Source: Pseudomonadota bacterium (GTDB lineage: Bacteria; Pseudomonadota; Gammaproteobacteria; Xanthomonadales; Xanthomonadaceae). Taken from it: 7,218 nucleotides of DNA. The position numbers and the translations under genes are program-made. Positions 1 through 7,218 of the stretch are shown piece after piece (positions within the stretch are counted from its first letter, which is position 1; each line of letters opens with the position of its first letter). The notes under the pieces are model-generated. The model did no database searches, was not told the DNA's origin, and saw only the letters and a program-made list of their open reading frames with translations. The stretch spans positions 1 through 7,218 of the forward strand of contig JAEZCF010000020.1 of assembly GCA_023430045.1 (NCBI GenBank). The letters run 5' to 3'.

Positions 1-7
1 CCACACA

Positions 8-22
8 CCCCACCACGTGGGG
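8..22. repeat. Small hairpin downstream of the obgE terminator
   Basis: CCCCAC (8-13) and GTGGGG (17-22) form a perfect 6-bp stem around a 3-base loop. The compact stem with a 3-base loop resembles the REP hairpins elsewhere in this window, but no GTAG head is visible next to it. It may be a decayed REP element or an unrelated hairpin. Nothing else can be supported in bases 1-60. Confidence 0.35.
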
Positions 23-63
23 CTCCGCCGTTCGCCGCCGCCCACAGCCAACCTGCAGGCAAC

Positions 64-90
64 AAAAAACCCGGCCGAAGCCGGGCTCTC
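64..90 (-). terminator. Rho-independent terminator after obgE
   Basis: Read on the minus strand, CCCGGC (85-80), loop TTCG (79-76) and GCCGGG (75-70) form a 6-bp GC stem closed by a UUCG tetraloop, followed at once by six T residues (69-64). It begins 23 bases beyond the obgE stop codon and fits a classic intrinsic terminator closing the transcription unit that includes obgE. Confidence 0.88.
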
Positions 91-108
91 GCGGACAACC
101 AGACGAAC

Positions 109-1167
109 CTATTCGCCAGACGCGTGACGCGCCTGCAGCTCATCTTCCTTCTGCCGATCAAAGAACGCCATGACCCGGCTCATGATCGGGAACGTACCCT
201 CGCGCCCCAGCGCCGACACCAGGAACCACGGCTCCTTCCAACCCAGCTCCGCGACGATCTGCTCGGCCGCCGCCTGCGCCTCGTCCTCGAACATCAGGTC
301 GGCCTTGTTGAGCACCAGCCAGCGCGGCTTGGCGAGCAGCTCGGGATCATGCTTCTCCAGCTCACGCTCGATCGCTCGCACCTGCTCCACCGGCGAGATG
401 CCTTCCACGCCACCTTCCATCGGCGAGATGTCCACCAGGTGCAGCAGCAGGCGCGTGCGCTGCAGGTGACGCAGGAACTGCGCGCCCAGGCCGGCACCGT
501 CGGCCGCACCTTCGATCAGGCCCGGGATGTCGGCGATCACGAAGCTGCGATGGTTTTCCACCTTCACCACACCCAGGTTCGGGTACAGCGTGGTGAACGG
601 GTAATCAGCCACCTTCGGCGTCGCGGCGGACACCGCGCGGATCAGCGTGCTCTTGCCTGCGTTCGGGAAGCCCAGCAGGCCCACGTCGGCCAGCAGCTTC
701 AGTTCCAGCTTCAACGAGCGCTCTTCGCCCGGCTCGCCCGGCAGCGCCTGGCGCGGCGAGCGGTTGGTCGAACTCTTGAAGTGCATGTTGCCCAGGCCGC
801 CACGGCCACCCTTGGCCACCAGCAGGCGATCACCGTGCTGGGTCATGTCACCGATCACTTCATCGGTGGCCACGTTGATGACCGTGGTGCCGACCGGCAC
901 GGTGATGACCAGGTCTTCGCCGCCCTTGCCGTACGCCTGCCGGCCCATGCCGTTCTCGCCGCGCTGCGCCTTGAAGATGCGATCGTGGCGGAAGTCGACC
1001 AGGGTATTGAGGTTTTCGTCGGCGCGGATCCACACGCTGCCACCATTGCCACCGTCACCGCCGTCCGGACCGCCCAGCGGGATGAACTTCTCGCGACGGA
1101 AGCCGACACAGCCATTGCCGCCGTTGCCGGCGAACACTTCGATTTCTGCTTCGTCTACCAGTTTCAT
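109..1167 (-). CDS. obgE: GTPase Obg/CgtA, ribosome assembly factor
   Basis: 352-residue Obg-family GTPase, an essential factor in bacteria that binds the large ribosomal subunit during late 50S assembly and links growth to nucleotide levels and cell-cycle control. The glycine-rich Obg fold covers about residues 1-159, with many GG and GNGG turns. The G domain follows: G1 GFPNAGKS (166-173), G2 with the FTTL threonines (191-194), G3 DIPG (213-216), G4 NKAD (287-290) and G5 SAL (318-320). The C-terminus is short, about 30 residues after G5, so it lacks the longer acidic tail of the E. coli protein; this is common in the family. The start is the ATG whose product begins MKLVDEAEIEVFAGNGGNG, the usual Obg start; the upstream AGG lies about 10 bases away and is a modest ribosome site. 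It follows rpmA, as in most proteobacteria, but a terminator and a SMAG element lie between them. Confidence 0.98.
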   Translation of the reverse strand: MKLVDEAEIEVFAGNGGNGCVGFRREKFIPLGGPDGGDGGNGGSVWIRADENLNTLVDFRHDRIFKAQRGENGMGRQAYGKGGEDLVITVPVGTTVINVATDEVIGDMTQHGDRLLVAKGGRGGLGNMHFKSSTNRSPRQALPGEPGEERSLKLELKLLADVGLLGFPNAGKSTLIRAVSAATPKVADYPFTTLYPNLGVVKVENHRSFVIADIPGLIEGAADGAGLGAQFLRHLQRTRLLLHLVDISPMEGGVEGISPVEQVRAIERELEKHDPELLAKPRWLVLNKADLMFEDEAQAAAEQIVAELGWKEPWFLVSALGREGTFPIMSRVMAFFDRQKEDELQARHASGE

Positions 1168-1214
1168 TTTTTCAATGCCTGCGATGGGCGCGGCACGTCC
1201 GCCGCCGCCTTGAT

Positions 1215-1239
1215 GTAGTGCCAGCCACTGGCCGGCAAC
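1215..1239 (+). repeat. SMAG-type REP element in the obgE leader
   Basis: A GTAG head (1215-1218) is followed by TGCCAGCC (1219-1226), loop ACT and GGCCGGCA (1230-1237): an 8-bp stem with one A/C mismatch. This matches the head-plus-hairpin layout of SMAG REP elements. It is oriented opposite to obgE and would lie in the obgE leader if transcription starts upstream of it. The flanking bases 1168-1214 and 1240-1270 hold no convincing promoter; a TAAAAC hexamer on the minus strand (1257-1252) has no matching -35 box. Confidence 0.8.
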
Positions 1240-1270
1240 CGGGCGATGCCCGTTTTACCATTGATCCAAC

Positions 1271-1294
1271 GAAAAGCCCCGCCGAAGCGGGGCT
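1271..1294 (-). terminator. Rho-independent terminator between rpmA and obgE
   Basis: On the minus strand AGCCCCGC (1294-1287), loop TTCG (1286-1283) and GCGGGGCT (1282-1275) form a perfect 8-bp stem with a UUCG loop. The final T of the stem is followed by TTT then CG, giving a run of four T. It should end or attenuate rplU-rpmA transcripts before obgE. The T run is shorter than at the obgE terminator, so partial read-through is plausible. Confidence 0.8.
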
Positions 1295-1306
1295 CTTCTG
1301 CAGCAT

Positions 1307-1325
1307 ACCCATGACCGGCATGGGT
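1307..1325. repeat. Perfect 7-bp hairpin just after rpmA
   Basis: ACCCATG (1307-1313) and CATGGGT (1319-1325) are exact inverted repeats around a 5-base loop, 16 bases past the rpmA stop and 12 bases before the terminator stem. No T run follows on the minus strand, so it is not a terminator by itself. It could stabilise the rplU-rpmA mRNA end against 3' exonucleases, or be a decayed REP; this is inference. Confidence 0.6.
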
Positions 1326-1341
1326 GCCAGCCGTGCCTGGA

Positions 1342-1605
1342 TCAGGCTTCGGCCGAAACCACGCTGACGGTGCGACGCTTCTTCGCACCCTTCACCGAGA
1401 ACTCCACCTTGCCGTCGACCAGCGCGAACAGGGTGTGATCGCGGCCCAGGCCGACGCCGGTGCCCGGATGGAACTGGGTACCGCGCTGACGCACGATGAT
1501 GTTGCCGGCGCCGATGGCCTGGCCACCGAAGATCTTCACGCCCAGGTACTTCGGGTTGGAGTCGCGACCGTTGCGCGAGGAGCCTACGCCCTTTTTATGT
1601 GCCAT
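1342..1605 (-). CDS. rpmA: 50S ribosomal protein L27
   Basis: 87-residue bacterial L27, close to the usual 85 residues. L27 sits at the peptidyl-transferase centre of the 50S subunit, where its flexible N-terminus reaches the tRNA ends. The hallmark start MAHKKGVGSSRNGRDS is present directly after the initiator methionine, so there is no cleavable N-terminal extension of the kind seen in Firmicutes. The motifs YLGVKIFGGQ and GNIIVRQRGT, then a lysine/arginine-rich stretch near the C-terminus (GAKKRR), complete the family pattern. The Shine-Dalgarno TAAGGAG (1620-1614) overlaps the TAA stop of rplU and leaves 12 bases between the two genes, so translation of rplU and rpmA is probably coupled. 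Confidence 0.99.
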   Translation of the reverse strand: MAHKKGVGSSRNGRDSNPKYLGVKIFGGQAIGAGNIIVRQRGTQFHPGTGVGLGRDHTLFALVDGKVEFSVKGAKKRRTVSVVSAEA

Positions 1606-1617
1606 GACCTGCTCTCC

Positions 1618-1935
1618 TTACTTGCTGCCACCGGCGATGCCGGTGATCTCGATTTCGGTGTAGTACTGACGGTGACCCTGACGCTTCATGTGGTGCTTGC
1701 GGCGACGGAACTTGATGATCCGGACCTTGTCGGCACGACCCTGGGACACGACCTTGGCGGTGACCGAAGCGCCGCTCAGCGCGTCGCCGATCTTGATGCC
1801 ATCACTGTCGCCCAGCAGCAGGATATTGTCGAACTTGATCTCGTTGCCGATTTCGGCTTCGAGCTTTTCCACGCGGAGCGTTTCGCCCTGCGCGACGCGG
1901 TATTGCTTACCGCCGGTGACCAGTACTGCGTACAT
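1618..1935 (-). CDS. rplU: 50S ribosomal protein L21
   Basis: 105-residue L21, a 23S rRNA-binding protein of the large subunit (E. coli L21 has 103 residues). The start MYAVLVTGGKQYRV is the conserved family N-terminus. KVRIIKFRRRKHHMKRQGHRQ, near the C-terminal third, is the typical basic RNA-binding segment. An in-frame ATG 45 bases upstream (1980) would add MAAVQDHNNYRGSLV. I reject it because it has no Shine-Dalgarno, would lie only about 15 bases from the predicted transcript start, and the added residues do not belong to the family. The chosen ATG has AGAGGAAG at 1950-1943. First gene of the rplU-rpmA unit, transcribed away from uvrA. Confidence 0.98.
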   Translation of the reverse strand: MYAVLVTGGKQYRVAQGETLRVEKLEAEIGNEIKFDNILLLGDSDGIKIGDALSGASVTAKVVSQGRADKVRIIKFRRRKHHMKRQGHRQYYTEIEITGIAGGSK

Positions 1936-2000
1936 GACCAGACTTCCTCTGTAGTTATTGTGGTCTTGGACTGCCGCCATCGAGGGCGGACAGAAGCGGG

Positions 2001-2030
2001 ATTTTACCTGCCACGGCCCGTCCGGGTCAA
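2001..2030 (-). promoter_or_regulatory. Sigma70-type promoter of rplU-rpmA
   Basis: On the minus strand the -35 box TTGACC (2030-2025) and the -10 box TAAAAT (2006-2001) are separated by 18 bases. Each matches the consensus at five of six positions. Transcription would start near 1994, giving a leader of about 60 bases before the rplU ATG. This is the strongest promoter-like sequence in the window, as expected for ribosomal protein genes. Confidence 0.75.
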
Positions 2031-2088
2031 CCCTCCCCCAGGCCCGGCAAACGCAGGCGGCACAGGGCCTTCACCAGCCTGTACGGCC

Positions 2089-2105
2089 GTCTCACGCGGT
2101 GAGAC
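2089..2105. promoter_or_regulatory. Perfect interrupted palindrome in the rplU-uvrA divergent region
   Basis: GTCTCAC (2089-2095) and GTGAGAC (2099-2105) are exact inverted repeats around GCG. The site lies about 60 bp upstream of the rplU -35 box and 122 bp upstream of the uvrA ATG. It could be a protein operator, or an RNA hairpin if transcribed. It has no GTAG head like the REP elements and does not match the LexA boxes I know. Function unknown. Confidence 0.5.
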
Positions 2106-2127
2106 ACGCTGCTGGCATTGTCGCCCA

Positions 2128-2156
2128 TTGCCCCCATCTGATCTGCTCGGTAGGCT
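2128..2156 (+). promoter_or_regulatory. Candidate uvrA promoter
   Basis: TTGCCC (2128-2133) and TAGGCT (2151-2156) are separated by 17 bases. The -35 matches consensus at four positions and the -10 at three. It would give a leader of about 65 bases. The match is weak; it is listed because it is the best-spaced pair I can see ahead of uvrA. No TTAGTA-type or TGTACA-type LexA box was seen. Confidence 0.3.
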
Positions 2157-2227
2157 GACTGATTGCCTTTCCCGACGCCCTTCCTGCTGGCCGGGCCCCA
2201 GCTCAAGCCCCCACAACCGGATTCCCC

Positions 2228-5217
<2,990 letters not shown>

Positions 5218-5218
<1 letters not shown>

Positions 5219-5625
5219 TGAGCAACGAGCACAAGATCCTGGCACGCATCCCGATCAGCGTGCGCTGGCGCGATATGGACAGCATGGGCCACGTCAACAA
5301 CGCCAAGTACATTTCCTATCTGGAAGAGGCGCGCGTGCGCTGGATGCTGGGCGTGGACGGCGTGTCGATGAACGACCGCATCGCGCCGGTGGTGGCCGCC
5401 ACGAACGTGAACTACCGGCTGCCGATCGTGTGGCCGAACGACATCGTGGTGGAACTGTTCGTGGAGCGCCTGGGAAACAGCAGCGTGACCATCGGCCACC
5501 GCATCGTCGACCAGAAGGACGAGAGCCGGTTCTACTCCGACGGCAACGTGGTGGTGGTGTGGATGGACACCCAGACCGGCCGCAGCGCCCCGCTGCCGGA
5601 TGCGCTACGCACCGCCTGCGGCTGA
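5218..5625 (+). CDS. Acyl-CoA thioesterase, hotdog fold (4HBT family)
   Basis: 135-residue single-domain hotdog protein of the 4-hydroxybenzoyl-CoA thioesterase type (YbgC/FadM-like), expected to hydrolyse an acyl-CoA or related thioester in the cytoplasm. The family motif is clear: RWRDMDSMGHVNNAKYISYL at residues 16-35, with Asp21 in the position of the catalytic aspartate, then EEAR (36-39) in the long helix. The length matches the family. Its ATG overlaps the uvrA TGA by one base. Its Shine-Dalgarno AAGGA (5207-5211) lies inside the last lysine codons of uvrA, so it is probably translated by coupling to uvrA. No signal peptide is seen. Substrate cannot be told from sequence; a role in membrane lipid or aromatic-acid metabolism is possible. 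There is no functional reason to tie it to DNA repair beyond co-transcription. Confidence 0.9.
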
Positions 5626-5662
5626 TCCCCACCCGCGTCGCTGCGCGATGATGACCCGCCGG

Positions 5663-5723
5663 GTAGAGCGGGGTTCTACCCCGCTGCGTGATGATGCATC
5701 AGCCGGGCAGAGCCCGGCGCTAC
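5663..5723. repeat. REP inverted dimer 1
   Basis: Plus element: GTAG 5663-5666, stem AGCGGGGT 5667-5674 with ACCCCGCT 5678-5685. Minus element: GTAG 5723-5720, stem arms 5719-5712 and 5708-5701, with the outer pair mismatched. The heads face outward, giving a 61-bp unit. The GTGATGCG after it is repeated after dimer 2. Confidence 0.85.
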
Positions 5724-5737
5724 GTGATGCGTCCCGG

Positions 5738-5796
5738 GTAGAGCGGGGTTCTACCCCGCTGCGCATTTCCACCAGCCGGGCAGAGCCCGGCACTAC
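5738..5796. repeat. REP inverted dimer 2
   Basis: Plus element: GTAG 5738-5741, stem 5742-5749 with 5753-5760, identical to that of dimer 1. Minus element: GTAG 5796-5793, stem arms 5792-5785 and 5781-5774, outer T/T mismatch. Unit length is 59 bp; its start lies 75 bp after the start of dimer 1. Confidence 0.85.
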
Positions 5797-5810
5797 GTGA
5801 TGCGCTTTGC

Positions 5811-5871
5811 GTAGAGCGGGGCTCTGCCCCGCTGCGCGGCGATGCCTCAGCCGGGCAGAGCCCGGCACTAC
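5811..5871. repeat. REP inverted dimer 3
   Basis: Plus element: GTAG 5811-5814, stem AGCGGGGC 5815-5822 with GCCCCGCT 5826-5833. Compared with dimers 1 and 2, the loop-closing pair has changed from T-A to C-G on both sides, a compensatory change. Minus element: GTAG 5871-5868, stem arms 5867-5860 and 5856-5849. Unit length 61 bp, starting 73 bp after dimer 2. Confidence 0.85.
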
Positions 5872-5882
5872 GTGACCTGCCC

Positions 5883-5905
5883 AGCCGGGCAGAGCCCGGC
5901 TCTAC
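5883..5905 (-). repeat. REP monomer overlapping the chaperone gene stop
   Basis: GTAG head 5905-5902, perfect stem AGCCGGGC (5901-5894) with GCCCGGCT (5890-5883), loop TCT. The TAG of its head is the stop codon of the copper chaperone gene. Together with its flank (5881-5914) it is a near-exact tandem copy, 31 of 34 bases, of 5847-5880. Confidence 0.85.
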
Positions 5906-6330
5906 CTGACCTGCAGCGTGGCGGTGGCTTCGTTGCCGTCTTCCAACTCCAGCACCAGCGGCAGCGACTGCCCCTTCTCCAGCGCCGCCCTGCCCTGCAT
6001 GAGCATCAGGTGCAATCCCCCCGGACGCAGTTCCACGCTGGCGCCAGCAGCAATCGGCAGGCCGTGCACATGCTGCATCCGGCTGACATCGTCCACCACC
6101 GTGGTTTCATGCAACGAAACATCCGCGAAGGCACTGCTGCGTGCGCCGATGACCGTCACAGCTGTCTGGCAGCGGTTGTGGATCACCCCGTAGCCGGCGG
6201 TCATCATCGCCGACGGCCCGGGCGGCAGGCGTGCCCATCCCCCGGTCACCTGTACGCAGCCGGCATCGGCCGCCGATGCGGTGCCCGCACACAGCACAAA
6301 CAATACGCCAACGAATGGTTTGGTTATCAT
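5902..6330 (-). CDS. Periplasmic copper chaperone, PCuAC family
   Basis: 142-residue precursor of a PCuAC (DUF461) protein, which binds Cu(I) in the periplasm; characterised relatives deliver copper to the CuA or CuB site of cytochrome oxidase. The copper motif is exact: H74-X10-M85-X21-H107-X-M109. An N-terminal signal peptide (hydrophobic residues 6-15, ending ASA before AD) predicts cleavage after Ala20. Cys14 does not fit a lipobox. Cys25 and Cys54 could form a disulfide. The ATG at 6330 was chosen because the reading frame further upstream overlaps the divergent enoyl-CoA isomerase gene and lacks family sequence; AGGGA (6345-6341) is its ribosome site. No SCO-like partner or oxidase gene is in the window, so the target is unknown. 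The stop TAG is formed by a REP element. Confidence 0.92.
   Translation of the reverse strand: MITKPFVGVLFVLCAGTASAADAGCVQVTGGWARLPPGPSAMMTAGYGVIHNRCQTAVTVIGARSSAFADVSLHETTVVDDVSRMQHVHGLPIAAGASVELRPGGLHLMLMQGRAALEKGQSLPLVLELEDGNEATATLQVR
6325..6330 (+). promoter_or_regulatory. Candidate -10 box for the enoyl-CoA isomerase gene
   Basis: TATCAT matches the sigma70 -10 consensus at five of six positions and would start transcription about 28 bases before the ATG at 6365. No fitting -35 box is visible around 6301-6307. The hexamer also contains, on the other strand, the start codon of the chaperone gene. Confidence 0.25.
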
Positions 6331-6364
6331 CGGTCCACGTTCCCTGCCCGCAAGAGACCGCAGC

Positions 6365-7141
6365 ATGACCACGCTCATCGAGGTGTTCAACCATGGCCCG
6401 ATCCGCGAACTGCGCCTGGCGCGTCCGCCGGTCAACGCGCTGGACACCGACCTCTGCCGCCAGCTCATCCATGCCGTCGAACAGGCCATGGCCGAAGACG
6501 TGCACGGCCTGGTGCTGTCGGGCAGCGAACGGATCTTCACCGGCGGCATGGATGTGCCCCATCTGCTTTCCCATGGCGATGACCAGCACGCGCTGCTGGA
6601 CAGCTGGAATGCCTTTTTCGGTGCCGTGCGCACCATTGCCGAAAGCCGCATTCCGGTGGTGGCCGCGCTGACCGGGCATGCGCCTGCGGGCGGCTGCGTG
6701 CTGGCCCTGTGCTGCGATTACCGGGTGATGGCGCGCAGCACGGATCCAGCCCAGCCATTCGCCATCGGCCTGAACGAGGTACAGGTGGGACTGGTCGCGC
6801 CAGAAGGCATCCAGCGCCTGCTACGTCGCGTGGTCGGCCCCCATCGCGCCGGGACCCTGCTGGCCACCGCTGCCATGGTGCCAGCCGAAAAGGCCCTGCA
6901 GATCGGCCTGGTGGACGAGCTGGTCGATGGCGAACTCGTGGTTGCACGCGCGGTGGCCTGGCTGCAGCATCTGCTGAAGATGCCACGCCAGCCGATGCTG
7001 ATGACCCGCGCCATCGCCCGCGCGGACCTGCATGAGGCGCTGCACCCTGACCTCATCCGCCTGGACCGTTTCGTGGAGGCCTGGTACGCCCCCGATGCGC
7101 AGCAGGCGCTGCATGCGCTGGTCGCCCGGCTCGGTAAATAA
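6365..7141 (+). CDS. Enoyl-CoA hydratase/isomerase family protein, probable delta3-delta2-enoyl-CoA isomerase
   Basis: 258-residue crotonase-fold protein, normal single-domain length. The oxyanion-hole regions are FTGGMD (58-63) and HAPAGGCVLALCCDYRVMA (105-123). In hydratases the GGC is followed by a catalytic glutamate (Glu144 of rat crotonase); here it is Val112. The second glutamate position is kept, as Glu138 in FAIGLNEVQVGLVAPEG. This pattern, and the wording APAGGC...CDYR...IGLNE...G.VAP, closely resembles mitochondrial delta3-delta2-enoyl-CoA isomerases (ECI1/DCI), which use one glutamate to shift the double bond during beta-oxidation of unsaturated fatty acids. The start at 6365 (MTTLIEVFNHGPI) has AGAGA 7 bases upstream; the earlier in-frame ATG at 6281 would overlap the chaperone coding sequence and adds no family sequence. 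Divergent from the chaperone gene by 34 bp. Isomerase is inferred; another crotonase-type activity cannot be excluded. Confidence 0.87.
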   Translation: MTTLIEVFNHGPIRELRLARPPVNALDTDLCRQLIHAVEQAMAEDVHGLVLSGSERIFTGGMDVPHLLSHGDDQHALLDSWNAFFGAVRTIAESRIPVVAALTGHAPAGGCVLALCCDYRVMARSTDPAQPFAIGLNEVQVGLVAPEGIQRLLRRVVGPHRAGTLLATAAMVPAEKALQIGLVDELVDGELVVARAVAWLQHLLKMPRQPMLMTRAIARADLHEALHPDLIRLDRFVEAWYAPDAQQALHALVARLGK

Positions 7142-7144
7142 GCG

Positions 7145-7168
7145 GTAATGCCGGCCGCTGGCCGGCAA
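7145..7168 (+). repeat. SMAG-like REP element after the isomerase gene
   Basis: TGCCGGCC (7149-7156), loop GCT and GGCCGGCA (7160-7167) form a perfect 8-bp stem. The preceding GTAA (7145-7148) looks like a GTAG head with one change. It starts 4 bases past the isomerase stop codon and may help define the 3' end of that transcript. Confidence 0.75.
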
Positions 7169-7196
7169 CCGCAGGCACCAGCGAAGTACCACGAGA

Positions 7197-7217
7197 GTGC
7201 CGGCCAACGGCCGGCAC
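7197..7217 (-). repeat. Second SMAG-like hairpin at the window end
   Basis: GTGCCGGCC (7197-7205) and GGCCGGCAC (7209-7217) form a perfect 9-bp stem with a 3-base loop. Read on the minus strand the loop is GTT, similar to the GCT loop of the neighbouring element, so the two probably form an inverted pair. Any GTAG head on the minus strand would lie beyond the window edge. Confidence 0.6.
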
Positions 7218-7218
7218 A

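Larger units (their letters stand above)
5663..5905. repeat. Array of seven SMAG-type REP hairpins
   Basis: Seven GTAG-headed hairpins lie within 243 bp, in the order + - + - + - -. Read from its GTAG, each has an 8-base stem arm, the loop TCT, and the complementary arm; the stems are either fully paired or carry one mismatch at the outer base. The plus-oriented copies share the stem core GCGGGG and the minus-oriented copies share GCCGGGC. The array fills the gap between the convergent thioesterase and copper-chaperone genes, and its strong stems could serve as a bidirectional transcript end. The preceding 37 bases (5626-5662) hold nothing recognisable. Confidence 0.88.

Noticed and set aside
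124..1218. Plus-strand open frame of 364 codons opposite obgE
   Set aside because: Antisense shadow of obgE, with biased H/R/A/Q composition and no family motif.
1240..1256. Plus-strand hairpin CGGGC-GAT-GCCCG followed by TTTT
   Set aside because: The stem is only 5 bp and no plus-strand gene precedes it; probably chance or REP flank.
1936..1980. Longer rplU beginning 15 residues upstream
   Set aside because: No Shine-Dalgarno, too close to the predicted transcript start, and the extra residues are not part of L21.
5605..5868. Open frames through the REP array with repeated GxxPALR and RVERGSTPLR peptides
   Set aside because: The repeated peptides are translations of the REP hairpins; there is no ribosome site and both strands are equally open.
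5641..5914. Possible CRISPR array, because of regularly spaced repeats
   Set aside because: The repeats are palindromic REPs in alternating orientation with short, related spacers, there are no unique 30-base spacers, and no cas gene is present.
6281..6364. Longer isomerase beginning at 6281
   Set aside because: It would overlap the start of the chaperone gene by 50 bases, and the 28 added residues do not resemble the crotonase N-terminus.

Overview
The window is GC-rich chromosomal DNA from a gammaproteobacterium of the Xanthomonadaceae (Lysobacteraceae). It is most probably from the Stenotrophomonas maltophilia group. The main reason is the intergenic DNA: it is full of short hairpins headed by the tetranucleotide GTAG, the signature of the SMAG (Stenotrophomonas maltophilia GTAG) family of REP elements. 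The species call is inferred from these repeats and from overall base use, not from a marker gene. All seven protein genes look intact. I see no rRNA, tRNA, CRISPR array, transposase or phage gene.

Left part (1-2030), minus strand: rplU (ribosomal protein L21), rpmA (L27) and obgE (the Obg/CgtA GTPase of 50S assembly) are read right to left. A strong sigma70-type promoter lies upstream of rplU. The rpmA Shine-Dalgarno overlaps the rplU stop codon. Two hairpins, the second a good intrinsic terminator, and a SMAG element separate rpmA from obgE. A second terminator follows obgE.

Middle part (2031-5625), plus strand: divergent uvrA (nucleotide excision repair ATPase, with a basic C-terminal tail of about 55 residues) overlaps by one base (TGATG) with a small hotdog-fold acyl-CoA thioesterase gene. 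The 292-bp divergent region contains a perfect 17-bp interrupted palindrome but no recognisable LexA box.

Right part (5626-7218): an array of seven REP hairpins lies between the convergent thioesterase gene and a periplasmic PCuAC-type copper chaperone gene. The GTAG head of the last REP supplies the chaperone's stop codon. Only 34 bp from the chaperone start, a divergent crotonase-family gene begins. Its active-site pattern (one of the two usual glutamates missing) fits a delta3-delta2-enoyl-CoA isomerase better than a hydratase. An apparent inverted pair of SMAG-like hairpins follows it at the window end.

The protein genes are ordinary housekeeping and accessory metabolism. The most unusual structure is the REP array and how it has merged with the end of a coding sequence. 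I found no evidence for an undescribed multi-gene system here.
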